A stretch of 64,000 nucleotides of DNA from Ctena decussata (GCA_963989385.1 OZ022500.1:77062289-77126288); one strand, 5' to 3'; shown: positions 32,101 through 47,100, numbered from the stretch's first letter. Numbers and translations are program-made. The notes: generated by a model not told the origin, from the sequence alone.

Positions 32101-35100
32101 TGAGATGGATGAAAGTCATAGCCACCTGCATGAGTTCCTGGGGGTGTGCAGAAAATGGGGAGACTATAGTTTCAAATGACGGATGCTGCTATGATACTCT
32201 TCAAAATGCATGAATCGAGTTTGGAGGCCATTGGTAATAGCTGTTGTTGTAACATTCTAATTCTCATAATGAGGGTATGAATAAGTACCCAGCTGTGCAC
32301 TGTTAAATGCTAATAACTTACATGGTAATTATCTTCAAGCTTGTAGCATACCTTTACATTGTCTGTATAGACTGCCATGTTTATTTATTTTTAGCTCACC
32401 TGAGCACGAAGTGCTCAGGGTGAGCTTTTGTGATACCCTGATGTCCGTCGTCCGTGTGTCAGGACGTACGGACGTCCGTCAACTTTTGCTTGTGTACACT
32501 CTAGCAGGCACAGTTTTGATCCAAACTTTATGAAACTTTGTAAGAATGTTAGTCTTTATAAAATCTAGGCGAAGTTCGAAACTGGGTCATGTCGGGTCAA
32601 AAACTAGGTCACTAGGTCAAATCTTAGAAAAACCTTGTGTACGCTCTAGAGGGCACAGTTTTCATCCAAAGTTCATGAAACTTTGTCAGAATGTTTATCC
32701 TAATAATATCTAGGACGAGTTAGAAACTGGGTCACATAGGGTCAAAAACAAGGTCACTAGGTCAAATCATAGAAAAACCTTGTGTAAGCTCTTGAGGACA
32801 TAGTTTTTATCCAATCTTTTAAAACTTTGTCAGAATGTTTATCTCTATAAACTCTAGGCCAAGTTTGAAACTGGGTCATGTCGGGTCAAAAACTAGGTCA
32901 GTAGGTCAAATCTTAGAAAAACCTTGTGTACATTGTAGAAGGCACAGTTTTGATCCAAAGTTCATGAAACTTTGTCAGAATGTTTATCCTTATAATATCT
33001 AGAACTGATTTGAAACTGGGTCTTGTCGGGTCAAAAACTAGGTCACTTGGTCAAATCATAGAAAAACCTTGTGTACGCTCTAGCGGACACAGTTTTGATC
33101 CAATCTTTATGAATCATTGTCAGAATGTTTATCTTCATAAACTCTAGGATAAGTTCAAAACTGGGTCATGTCGGGTCAAAAACTAGGTCAGTAGGTCAAA
33201 TCTTAGAAAATTCTTGTGTACGCTCTAAAAGGCACAGTTTTGATCCAAAATTCATAAAACTTTGTCAGAATGTTTATCCTCATAATATGTAGGACAAGTT
33301 TGAAACTGGGTCATGTCGGGTCAAAAACCTGGTCACTAGATCAAATCATAGAAAAACCTTGTGTACACTCTAGAGGACACAGTTTTGATCCAATCTTTAT
33401 GAAACTTTGTCAGAATGTTTATCTCCATAAACTTTAGGCCGAGTTTGAAACTGGGTCATGTCGGATCAAAAAGTAGGTCACTAGGTCAAATCTTAGAAAA
33501 TTATTGTGTACGCTCTAGAAGGCACAGTTTTGATCCAAAGTTCATGAAACTTTGTCAGAATGTTCATCCACATAATATGTAGGACAAGTGTGAAACTGGG
33601 TCTTGGCGTGTCAAAAACTAGGTCACTAGGTCAAATCTTAGAAAAAAACTTGCATACGCACTAGAAGGCATAGTTATGATCCAATCTTCATGAAACTATG
33701 TCAAAATGTTTATTGTCTATATATCTAAGCCCACTATGAAACTGAGTCACGTCTAGTCAAAAACTAGGTCACTAGGTCAAATCTTAGAAAAAACTTTGTG
33801 TACACCCTAGAGGGCACAGTTTTGATCCAATCTTCATGAAACTCTGTCAGAATGTTTATCTTTATAAAATCTAGGTAAAGCTTGAAACTGGATTGTGTCG
33901 GGTCAAAAACTAGGTCACTAGGTCAAATATAAGAACAACCTTGTATACGCTCCAGAGGGCACAGTTTTGATCCAATCTCAGTGAAACTTTGTCAGAATGT
34001 TTATTCTTACAATATCCAGGCCAAGTTTGAAACTGGGTCATGTCGGGTCAAAAACTAGGTTAAATATTTGGAAAACCTTGTGTATGCTCTAGAGGTCACA
34101 ATTTTGATCCGAACCTAATGAAATTTTGTCAGAATGTTTATTCAAAAACTGGGTCAGATCTTAGAAAAACCTTGTGGATGCTCTAGAGGACACAATTTTG
34201 ATCCAATCTTTTTGAAACTTTGTCAGAATGTTAATCATCACAATATTTAGGCCAAGTTTGAAAGTAGATCATGTCGGGTCAAAAACTACGTCACTAGGTC
34301 AGATATAAGAAAGACCTTGTGTGCACTCTAGAGGGCACAGTTTTGATCCAATCTTCATGAACCTTTGTCAGAATGTTTATCTCCATCAACTCTGAGCCAA
34401 GAATGAAACTGGGTCATGTCAGGTCAAAAACTAGGTCACTAGGTCAAATCTTAGAAAAACTTTGTGCACACCCTAGAGGGCACAGTTTTGATCCAATCTT
34501 CATGAAACTTTGTCAGAATGTTTATCTCCATAAAATCTAGGTCAAGTTTGAAACTGGGTCATGTTGGGTCAAAAGCTAGGTCTGGGTCACGTCGGGTCTA
34601 AAACTAGGTCACTAGGTCAAATCATAGAAAAGCCTTGTGTACGCTCTAGAGGACACAGTTTTAATCCAATCTTTATGAAACTTTGTCAGAATGTTTATTT
34701 TCATAAAATCTAGGCCCAGTTCGAAACTGGGTCATGTCGGGTCAAAAACTAGGTCACTAGGTCAAATCTTAGAAAAACCTTGTGTATGCTCTAGAGGGCA
34801 CAGTTTTCATCCAAAGTTCATGAAACTTTGTCAGAATGTTTATCCTTTTAGTATCTAGGACAAGTTTGAAACTGGGTCACGTCGGGTCTAAAACTAGGTC
34901 ACTAGGTCAAATCATAGAAAAACCTTGTGTACCCTCTAGAGGACACAGTTTTGATCCAATCTTTATGAAACTTTGTCAGAATGTTTATCTCTATAACTCT
35001 AGGCAAAGTTCGAAACTGGGTCATGTCGGGTCAAAAACTAGGTCAACAGGTCAAATCTTAGAAAAACCTTGTGTACGCTCTAGAAGGCACAGTTTTGATC

Positions 35101-38100
35101 CAAAGTTCATGAAACTTAATCAGAAAGTTTATCCTTATAATATCTAGGATAAGTTTGAAACTGGGTCACGTCGGGTTAAAAACTATCTCACTAGGTCAAA
35201 TCATAGAAAAAACCTTGTGTATGCTCTAGAGGACACAGTTTTGATCCAATCTTTATGAAACTTTGTCAGAATGTTTATCTCTATAATCTTTAGGCCAAGT
35301 TCCAAACTGGGTCATGTTGGGTCAAAAACTAGGTCACTAGGTCAAATCTTAGAAAAACTTTGTGTACGCTCTAGAAGGCACAGTTTTGATCCAAAGTTCA
35401 TGAAACTTTGTCAGAATGTTTGTCCTCATAATATGTAGGACAAGTTTGAAACTGGGTCATGTCGGGTCGAAAACTAGGTCACTAGGTCAAATCATAGAAA
35501 AACCTTGTGTATGCTGTAGAGGACTCAGTTTTGATCTAATCTTTATGAAACTTTGTCAGAGTGTTTACTTCCATAAACTCTCGGCCAAGTTTGAAAGTAG
35601 GTCATGTAGGATCAAAAACTAGGTCACTAGGTCAAATCTTAGAAAAACCTTGTATAAGCTCTAGAAGGCACAGTTTTGATCCAAAGTAAATGAAACTTTG
35701 TCAGAATGTTTATCCTCATAATATGTAGAATAAGTTTGAAACTGGGTCATGTCGGGTCAAAAACTTGGTCACTAGGTCAAATACTAGAAAAACCTTGTGT
35801 ATGCTCTAGAAGGCACAGTTTTCATCCAAAGTTCATGAAACTTTGTCAGAATGTTTATCCTCATAATATGTAGGACATGTCGGGTAAAAAACTAGGTCAC
35901 TAGGTCAAATCTTAGAAAAACATTGTGTAAGCACTAGAAGGCATAGTTTTGATCCAATCTCCATGAAACTATGTCAAAATGTTTATTGTCCATATATCTA
36001 AGCCCCCTATGAAACTGAGTCACGTCGGCTCAAGGTCAAATCTTAGAAAAACTTTGTGTACACCCTAGAGGGCACAGTTTTGATCCAATCTTCATGAAAC
36101 TATGTCAGAATGTTTATCTTAATGAAATCTAGGTAAAGTTTGAAACTGGGTCATGTCGGGTCAAAAACTTGGTCACTAGGTCAAATATAAGAACGACCTT
36201 GTATACGCTCCAGAGGGCACAGTTTTGATCCAATCTCAATGAAACTGTGTCAGAATGTTTATTCTTACAATATCCATGCCAAGTTTGAAACTGGGTCATG
36301 TCGGGTCAAAAACTAGGTCAAATGTTAGTATGGTAAAAACTCTTATAAATCTTCACCAGAGCCAGTGAACTGATTAATGCTCAGGTGAGCGATTCAGGGC
36401 CACCATGGCCCTCTTGTTTCCATTCAGAGGGAGACAACTTTTGTGATTTTTTGTTTGCTTTCCTGGATGATAAAACCTTTCTAAAAATGGTTGTTCTATG
36501 AAAGGAAAGAACTTGCTTCTCCACTAGGAGCAAATTCTTTTAGTTGACTTCTCATTAGAAGGGAGGAAAAAGATTGAAAAAGGTCAGATTTGCTTCTTCA
36601 AAAAAGTGTATCGATTCACCTTAATTAACTAATGAATTCTGGTAAAATTTGAATGAGTGCATTTTTACTTAATAATGCCTCACTGTATCATAATTGTTAT
36701 GCTGGCAGATCAGGAGCAGTTTGATCTGAGTCTAAATTGTTTGCTTTTAATTTGGGAATTACTGTACTCAAAATTGTCATTTGGGGAGGTAAATCGTAGG
36801 AGGTGTGGCAATAGTGTAGTGGATAACACACTGGACTACCAATCCAGGGATAGCAAGATCAATCCCCTACTTCCCGGATCTTTCGGATGAGACTTCAAAC
36901 CAAGGCCCTGTCTCTGTATGATCTCGTTATTGGTGGGACGTTAAACCCAAGCTCACTCACTCACTTTATGGCTGGAGGAAATTTTGTTTCATGGGGACGC
37001 CCTAGGGGAGCTGTAAAATGCAATTTGGGACCATAAAATAGACGTTTTACCTCCTCAACTGACAATTTTAAATGCAGTTATCCCCATTCTAATGCACTTT
37101 TCACATTTTCACCTTTAAAAGTGTTCTACTTTGTACCAATAACACACGCTTTCAGCGACATAAAATCAAACATCAGCCAATGAGAAGCAACATTACTTAA
37201 TGACGTCAGGTTTCTCACAGTATATAGCAGGATATACTATACTATCGCAAATTTTTGACATCCAATCTGACGTCGCGTTACTTACACAAGTGCATAGGAA
37301 TAGCCATTTATTATGCCCCTGTGATGACAGTCAGGGGGCATTAAAAGTTGCTCCTGTCTGTCTGTCTGTCTGTCTGTCTCTGTCTGTCCTTCCATCTGTC
37401 CATTCATCACACTTTATGGTATAGTCATTTTAGGCAAATGTTTGCATTGTAGGGTAATGAGTTTGTGTAATCAGCTGCTCCTAGTTTTCAATGGATTTTT
37501 TTCAAACCTATATACTAAGTTGTTGTGGACATAAGGAAGAATAATCTGATGTGCATGTGGAGTTTTGATGGAGATGAAATTTTGACAGAATTATGGCCCT
37601 TTAAACTTGGGTATCTTTTTACAATATATGGTATGTAGTTTGTGTAATCAACTTCTCCAACAGTTTTAAGTGGATCTTTTTCTAACCTTACATATTTGTT
37701 GTGGACATAATGAAAATGTGCATGTGGGTTTTTAATGGAGAAGAAATTAATTTTGATGGAATAATGGCCTTTTAAACTTTGGTCATTTTGGGCGGCATTT
37801 TGCATTATAGGGTGTGGAGTTTGTGTAATCAACTCCTCCTTTAGTTTTGAATGGGTTCTTTTCAAACTGTGTACACATGTTGAGGGCACAATGAAGATGT
37901 GCATATGGCTTTTTGATAAATGTAAAATTAATTTTGACAGAATAACAGCCTTTTGAACTTAGTAATTTTGGGTAGTTTTCTGCATTAAATAATATAAAGA
38001 TAGTATAATTGTCAATGATAGTGTTTGTGCTTAAAAGGTGCTTTAGGGAGGTACACTGTCCTGTGGCAGGCACTGCACGGGGGCATCATTGGTGTCTTAC

Positions 38101-41100
38101 AGACACAATTTTCTAGTTTCCTATTACATAGGGGTCACTACGGTAACAACATGTCAAGTGGTTAAAACACTAAAGTATTTTAAGAGTAAAGACAAGTCAA
38201 AGCTGTTTGCAGTTTCCTGCTTTCATCTGCCACGACATGTAAAGATGGTCCTTAACATATATTGCAGTGCTCCAGATAAGAAGGGTTACAGGGATAATTT
38301 AGGGATAATTTTCCTTAGTTTTCCATAAAATATGATGTGACTGTCACTGAGACTGTTCTAGTGAGAGGTCACTACATATCTTTTTTTGAGAAAGAAGAAA
38401 AATTATCAATGAATTATCGTCAAAGGCCCACCTTATCTGGAGCTCTGCATATTCTACCAGCAAAGGCTCCTAATTTGGCTTGTGCATTTGAACCTTGTCA
38501 GCAGAGTTATTCCCCTTCTTGAGTCTGAGGAAACCTTGTCACTACAACTTTTCTAACAGTTTTCTTCCACTTCCTTTGAAACTTTGCTGGAGATTTTGGT
38601 TTGATATACTCTGGATTGGGCCCTTTTAAAGAGAGTTATTTCCCTTCAGTCTGAAGAAGGAGGAGGTGGGGGTCGGGTTTGCATCCTCCGCAACCTCTCT
38701 GTGTACGGGCCCAAGCTGACATTTCAGAATATGGTTGTAGAATGTATTTAGAGCAAGCAGTGTACACCTGGAGTAGTCAGATCCAGGCCTTTCTGTATAT
38801 TTATTTAGGGTAAATATATTAAGGTGAATAGATGCACTTAATCAAGGGAAGAAACTCATTTTTATTAATGCCTCCCTTCTCATTGGGGGTCAACTCTTAA
38901 AGGAAATAATTTGCTCCTACAGGAGCAAATTTTTGCCTGTATGAGTTACTCAGGTGAAAAATCACCCAAATTTCGGTGATACAGCGAAATATCAGTGATA
39001 TTCTGCTGTGTGACTGAAATTTCATAAAACTCCAATGATATATCAGTGAAATTTCAGTGAAATTTCAGTTAGACCAGTTTCAAAGCAGCTAACAGAATTT
39101 CACTGATATTTCAGCCTTATTCAAGAAAAAGAAAACACAAAATTGATATATAAAATGAAATTTCTATGATACAAAACTAGACTGTATAGCATGCTGATGA
39201 CCTATTTTTGCTGTCAGTGATTTTAGTATCACTATGCAGGGTGTAACTGCATTAAGTTATGCATATTTTTCACAATTTAGATTTGTGTTTATCTTTATAC
39301 CAAATGTATACATTTAAAGTCTTGGTGTGTTTACTAAAAAACAAACAAAATTCGCTCTAAAAAGACACTAAACATCATTGAGCTAATTGTACACAGAAGT
39401 TATGTCATGAGAAGTTCATGAACCTTTACTAAATTATTGATACATGTAAATTTTATAATCTTAAAATATATTAGGTACCTGTTTATGAACCATTCATGAA
39501 CTTAAAAGTTCATGATCAGATACCTTATATTGTCAAATTCTTAAGATTATAAAATTTAAAACTGTAACTCAATTCCCTGCTGAAACAGTCAGTCATATAT
39601 TAGTGATATGTCACTGAAATTTCAGTGAATTCCACTGATGCACTAAATTTCAGAGAAATTCCAGTGCCCAAGAATTAGAATAAAAATTTCAGTGAAATTC
39701 TGTGAAATTTCAATGAAATTTCACATCATGTGACACTTGATGATGTCATAACCAGATGGATGATGGGAAAAAACATGGCTGCCAGAAATGGAGGGAATTT
39801 GAAGGCTGTGCTAAAAAAAAAATAATTGTGAAGCAATTTCTACATGGCAAACATGATAGTGAGTTAGCTGACATAGTGAGTACACTTGAAGCCACAATTT
39901 CTATGGTTTTAAAGTAAAAATTTTGCTAGGTTTGTGCAGAAATGGAGCAACATGGTGACTGTCATGCACTTTTCCAATGGCAACAAATATCTGCAGGAGG
40001 TACATGTAGGTTAACTGATGTTAGTGTCAGTATGTCCTATAATAGAAATAGGATAAATTAGAAATAAATTCTTTTGTGTTTTCATCTTTTTTTCAAGCAA
40101 ATGTTAGAAAATCTTTTGAAATGGGTGGGGTAACAGGGTGGGGTAATGGTGTTTTTTCAGAGTACCATGGTTCTATGGTGTGATTAGCAAGGAGATTCAA
40201 AAAGAGATGTTTTCATTTCTCTTCATTCGTTTTGTTTGTTTTATTTTGTAGGCTTAACATCTAGGAACAGCTAAGATCATGTCTGGATAGTCAGACTCTG
40301 ATGGCAATATGACCATATTTATTCACTGTTAATTTTTTAAAATTCAAGTGCAATTTTACCATTATTATACCCCCCACAAACTGTGTTTGTGGGGGGTATA
40401 CTGTTTTGACGTTGTCCTTCCGTCCGTCTTTCCGTCCTTCCGTCCGTCCGTCCGCAACGCTTTTAATTTGTTTCAAATTTGGTCCATGGATGCAGCATAA
40501 GAAAATAGTGGATACGTATTTTTCAGTTTTTCCTGGAAGGTTTTTATTGCGGAGTTATGCCCCTTTGTATTTTTCATGAAAAAAGTTTGTTATCGCAACT
40601 CCTCATAGATGGTCTGACGGATTTTCTTGAAATTAAGTATGTGAACAGATATTGGTATGAAGATGTGCATTAGGGTTTTGATTTTAAATTCTGCCCCTTT
40701 TTGCTTGAGTTATTCCCCTTTTTGATATTCTTTGCCCTATTTTATAGGGTTTTGCATTAAATTTGCTCCAAGTTGTTTCAAATTTTGTCCATGGATGCAG
40801 CATAAGAAAATAGTGGATACGTATTTTTCAATTTTTCCTGGAAGGTTTTTATTGCGGAGTTATGCCCCTTTGTATTTTTCGTGAAAAAAGTTTGTTATCG
40901 CAACTCCTCATAGATGGTTTGACAGATTTTCTTGAAATTAAGTATGTGAACAGATATTGGCATGAAGATGTGCATTAGGGTGTTGATTTTAAATTCTTGC
41001 CCTTTTTGCTTGAGTTATTCCCCTTTTTGATATTTTTTGCCCTATTTTATACGGTTTTTGTATTAAATTTGCTCCAATTTGCTTCAAATTTTGTTCATGG

Positions 41101-44100
41101 ATGCAGCATAAGAAAATAGTGGATACATATTTTTCAGTTTATCCTGGAAGGTTTTTATTGTAGAGTTATGCCCCTTTGTATTTTTCATGAGATAAGTTTG
41201 TTATCGCAACTCCTCCTAGATGGTTTGACAGAATTTCTTGAAATTAAGTATGTGAACAGATATTGGTATGAAGATGTGCATTAGGGTTTTGATTTTAAAT
41301 TCTGCCCCTTTTTGCCTGAGTTATGCCCCTTTTTGATATTTTTGCCCTATTTTATAGGGTTTTTGCCTTTTTTGCTTTTTTGCTACGTCTCCTAAACCGT
41401 TTGACTGATATTAAATATGTGAACACATATTGGTATATGGATGTGCACTTGCAGTTGTCATAACATGTATGCTGTGTAAATGTAAACCTTAAATGACAAA
41501 GCTGCATGCCTAACTGTTAAATGCGGGGGGTATTTAGTAAGCCATGCTTACTGCCACCTCTAGTTTCATCAAAATTTCACTGATATTTTACCATTATTTC
41601 ATCAAAATTTCACTGATATGTTACCATTATTTTATCAAATTCTGGTGCAATCTTACCTTTATTTCATCAAAATTTCACTGATATTTTATTGAAATTACAG
41701 TGATAAATTTGGTCATAAAAATAGAGGAATTTACCGAAATTTCGCTGAAATTATGGTGATATTTCAACGAAATTGTGGTAATATTTCTATGAAATTATAT
41801 GAAAATCTGCTTGAATTCTGACCAAATTTTACAGTATTTTCCTACGAAATTCCATTGGAATTTCAGTAGAATTTTGGTGCAATTTGGGTGAAATTCCATC
41901 AACTTTTTCACCTGGGTAGCCCCTTTCGAATGAGGATTATTTTTCGAAAGGAAGCTAATATTAAACCCAAGAGTTGTCTCCCTTTGAAAAATATGGTAGA
42001 ACAACATGAAGTTAAACTCTCCTAGCATATTTTCCGCTACAGATGGCAGTTTGTCTGAGTGTTATTGAATTGAATCACTGTTTTGTTAGCTCGCCTGAGC
42101 ACGAAGTGCTCAGGGTGAGCTTTTGGGATACCGTGATGTCCGTCGTCCGTCGTACGTCCGTCCGGACGTCCGGACGTCCGTCCGTCCGGACGTCCGTCAA
42201 CTTTTGCTTGTGTACACTCTAGCGGGCACAGTTTCGATCCAATCTTTACGAAACTTTGTCAGAATGTTAGTCTTTATAAAATCTAGGCCAAGTTCGAAAC
42301 TGGGTCATGTCGGGTCAAAAACTAGGTCACTAGGTCAAATCTTAGAAAAACCTTGTGTACACTCTAGAGGGCACAGTTTTCATCCAAAGTTCATGAAACT
42401 TTGTCAGAATGTTTATCCTCATAGTATCTAGGACAAGTTCGAAACTGGGTCACGTCGGGTCTAAAACTAGGTCACTAGGTCAAATCATAGAAAAACCTTG
42501 TGTACGCTCTAGAGGACACAATTTTGATCCAATCTTTATGAAACTTTGTCAGAATGTTTATCTCCATTAAATCTAGGCCAAGTTCGAAACTGGGTCATGT
42601 CGGGTCAAAAACTAGGTCACTAGGTCAAATCTTAGCAAAACCTTGTGTACGCTCTAGAGGGCACAGTTTTCATCCAAAGTTCATGAAACTTTGTCAGAAT
42701 GTTTATTCTCATAGTATCTAGGCCAAGTTCGAAACTGGGTCATGTCGGGTCAAAAACTAGGTCACTAGGTCAAATCATAGAAAAACCTTGTGTACGCTCT
42801 AGAGGACACAGTTTTGATCCAATCTTTATGAAACATTGTCAGAATGTTTATCTTCATAAACTCTAGGCCAAGTACGAAACTGGGTCATGTTGGATCAAAA
42901 ACTAGGTCACTAGGTCAAATCTTTGAAAAACCTTGTGTACGCTCTAGAAGGCACAGTTTTGATCCAAAGTCCATGAAACTTAATCAGAAAGTTTATCCTA
43001 ATAATATCTAGGATAAGTTTGAAACTAGGTCACGTCGGGTCAAAAACTAGGTCACTAGGTCAAATCATAGAAAAAACCTTGTGTATGCTCTAGAGGACAC
43101 ATTTTTGATCCAATCTTTATGAAACATTGTCAGAATGTTTATCTCTATAAACTCTAGGCCAAGTTCGAAACTGGGTCTCGTTGGGTCGAAAACTAGGTCA
43201 CTAGGTCAAATCTTAGAAAAACCTTGTGTACGCTTTAGTAGGCACAGTTTTGATCCAAAGTTCATGAAACTTTGTCAGAATGATTATCCTTATAATATGT
43301 AGGACAAGTTTGAAACTGGGTCATGTCGGGTCAAAAACTAGGTCACTAGGTCAAATCATAGAAAAACCTTGTGTACGCTCTAGAGGACACAGTTTTGATC
43401 TAATCTTTATGAAGCTTTGACAGAATGTTTACTTCCATAAACTCTCAGCCAAGTTTGAAAGTAGGTCATGTAGGGTCAAAAACTAGGTCACTAGGTCAAA
43501 GCATAGAAAAACCTTGTGTACGCTCTAGAGGACACAGTTTTCATCCAAAGTTCATGAAACTTTGTCAGAATGTTTATCCTCAAAATATGTAGGACAAGTT
43601 TGAAACTGGGTCATGTCGGGTCAAAACTTGGTCAGTAGGTCAAATCTTAGAAAAACCTTGTGTACGCTCTAGAAGGCACAGTTTTCATCCAAAGTTCATG
43701 AAACTTTGTCAGAATGTTTATCCTCGTAATATCTAGAACAAGTTTGAAACTGGGTCTCGTCGGGTCAAAAACTAGGTCACTAGGTCAAATCATTGAAAAA
43801 CCTTGTGTACGCTCTAGAGGACACAGTTTTGATCCAATCTTTATGAAACATTGTCAGAATGTTTATCTCCATAAACTCTAGGCCAAGTTCGAAATTGGGT
43901 CATGTCGAGTCATAAACTTGGTCACTAGGTCAAATCTTAGAAAAACCTTGTGTGCGCTCTAGAAGGCACAGTTTTGATCCAATCTTCATGAAACTTTGTC
44001 AGAATGTTTATCCTCATAATATCTAGAACAAGTTCGAAACTGGGTCACGTCGGGTCAAAAACTAGGTCACTAGGTCAAATCATTGAAAAACCTTGTGTAC

Positions 44101-47100
44101 GCTCTAGAGGACACAGTTTTGATCCAATCTTTATGAAACATTGTCAGAATGTTTATTTCCATAAACTCTAGGCCAAGTTTGAAACTGGGTCATGTCGGGT
44201 CAAAAACTTGGTCACTAGGTCAAATCTTAGAAAAACCTTGTGTGCGCTCTAGAAGGCACAGTTTTGATTCAAAGTTCATGAAACTTTGTCAGAATGTTTA
44301 TACTCATAATATGTAGGACAACTTTGAAACTGGGTCATGTTGGGTCGAAAACTAGGTCACTAGGTCAAATCATAGAAAAACCTTGTGTACGCTCTAGAGG
44401 ACACAGTTTTGATCTAATCTTTATGAAACTTTGTCAGAATGTTTATCTTCAGTAACTCTCGGCCAAGTTTGAAAGTAGGTCATGTCGGGTAAAAACTAGG
44501 TCACTAGGTCAAATCTTAGAAAAACGTTGTGTAAGCACTAGAAGGCATAGTTTTGATCCAATCTTCATGAAACTATGTCAAAATGTTTATTGTCCATATA
44601 TCTAAGCCCCCTATGAAACTGAGTCACGTCGGCTCAAGGTCAAATCTTAGAAAAACTTTGTGTACACCCTAGAGGGCACAGTTTTGATCCAATCTTCATG
44701 AAACTCTGCCAGAATGTTTATCTTAATGAAATCTAGGTAAAGTTTGAAACTGGGTCGTGTCGGGTCAAAACATTGGTCACTAGGTCAAATATAAGAACGA
44801 CCTTGTATACGCTCCAGAGGGCACAGTTTTAATCCAATCTCAATGAAACTGTGTCAGAATGTTTATTCTTACAATATCCAGGCCAAGTTTGAAACTGGGT
44901 CATGTCGGGTCAAAAACTAGGTCAAATGTTAGTATGGTAAAAACTCTTATAAATCTTCACCAGAGCCAGTGAACTGATTAATGCTCAGGTGAGCGATTCA
45001 GGGCCACCATGGCCCTCTTGTATGTTAATCTGGAATATTTGAATGATTGTGGCTGACTTTATATTCAACTGAATAAAAATTGAATGTGAGGTAGCTATGA
45101 TACGAGTATTAAGTCAGTTTTCTGACAGAATGAGTTTTATGATAGGAAATTCAGTGATTTTTTAAAATCAAAGATACACATGCTTTTTCTACAAACTGAA
45201 GAAAATTATACAGACATTCTCATAGACAAATATTTTTAGTTATTGTAAAACAAGGATTTTTCTATTGCTAATAATGTGGCATGAATTAATCCTTAGAGGA
45301 CCAAAAAAGAAATTAAAAAAAAAGATTTGCAAACAGCATAGATTCAGATTAGGTGGATAATTATGAGCCACCTAACTATAAAAGCCATGACATGCATGTA
45401 GATGATTGACTTCGTTGTGCCTATATATATAATATAAAGAATTTTGCATTGCTTCAGTGGCATTTTAGCTCCAACCCAATTAGTTATACATTTTTGCAGC
45501 TAACTTACTATGTGAATGGAATTATGCTCTCAGGGGAAGCAACTCTGCCATTTTCATTTTGCCTGTCTTGTCAATAGGGGGTCAGCTCTTACTGTTACAG
45601 AAAAGAATTTGCTCTTGCAGTAGCATTTTTTTTCCTTTATGAGTAGACCCGGGGTGGGGGGGGGCATTTTGGAAGTGTTTTTAGTTGTTTAGGGAAGCAA
45701 ACAGAAAGTCTCAAAAGATTTATTTCTTTGAAAAATAGTAGTAATAAAAATCATTCATGGGGATGTACATACACACTTTTAACCACTTTCATCACTGACA
45801 ATTATCATTTTAGAAGGAGATGGTTGTCATTTTAGAGCTAGTTCTAGATAAAAAGGAGTATTTGATGAGAATTTGGGGACAATATCTGTGGTAGAGTGCT
45901 GTGATCTCTCATTAACAGAGCTTTATTAATGGTAAACCTGGAAAATGCCATTCCGGCCTGGAAACTAATAGTTCACTGCAACCATTTAGCCAGAATATAA
46001 CAATACTGTTGGACTCATATGGTAATTAATGTAAAGTTTCTTACTTTAAGTATATTTGTTTGCATTTTTATCATTTTTTGCTTTGAATTTAAAGCCACAG
46101 AACTGCTGAAAGTGGACAGACTGAAATTTATGTATGGTTCAGGAGTATCAAACCTTTTACAAAGCGGAAATTCTTTTACTAATATTTTCATATACATATA
46201 TATAAGTGGAATACAGCATATATTTTGGCTCTTCATTCTGGAAAAAATGGCAGAGTTTTAGTGTACAATTAATATGTTTGAAAATTTAATGTTTTGTCAA
46301 CTATATTATAACGACAATGTTAGCTATGAACACCTGGGCCCATATGGGATTGGAACAGCGAGGTTACCAGATGTGTAATCCTGATAACGCTGGCAAGACA
46401 ATCTGATGAGAATTTCTGGTGTGAGTGAGATTGGTCTTAGTAATAAATGATGTGCACAGCATACCCTTTTTTGGACAACTAGAAAATTTTTCCGCAAATT
46501 ATTATCAAATATTTTCCTAATTACCCACCATGGACCTTTGTAATCCTTAGAGGGTTGATTGTTACTTATATATTTGTCAGACTTGTGACTGTGTGGAATC
46601 CACTGTCCTCAAGTCAAGAGACTGTCACTGAGAAGCCCGCAGCTAAACCTCGAGCCAAACTAAGGTAGATTTCAAAGCATTTATACAGACTCTTCGGCTG
46701 GCTAACATCCTCAGCGCTCAACAATCTTTGACTAAACAATGAGATTTAATGTCTAGCATAATACTTGTATGGCTTTCAATCTTCTGACTAAAACTTCCTC
46801 ATATGTTTGTCATACATATATGAATTTCATGTCATTTCAAAATAAGAACTCAAAGTGAGATAAAAAAATTAAGTATAAAACTGCCTGACACCCTCTTTGA
46901 AGAAATTTTTAAAACATATTGATAAAAATGGGTGTGGTGTGTTTTGAAGGGTTTTCAAGACAGACTCGGTACCAAGGGGTGCAAGTTATGGATCTGTTCC
47001 CTTGAGCCTTCTGGCGAACATGGCTATATATGAAACTGAATATTTTGAGGGCTTTGGGATGGGGTAATGGATGCTCCCAGGGGCAGTATTGGGGAAAGGG

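Noticed and set aside
34836..35147. Open frame of 103 codons with repeated [11 protein letters not shown] text (also 35416 and 42123)
   Set aside because: It is read-through of the roughly 145-bp monomers of elements A and B. The period is not a multiple of three, stops interrupt it, and no start context or splice sites support it.
37515..38073. Two overlapping - strand frames of 129 and 96 codons
   Set aside because: They fall in the minisatellite units of element E, and their repeated text matches the roughly 170-bp period.
32393..45020. CRISPR-like or centromeric array
   Set aside because: The repeats have no unique spacers, and both arrays have defined transposon-type ends within an intron of a gene, so they are element cores rather than a centromeric satellite or CRISPR.
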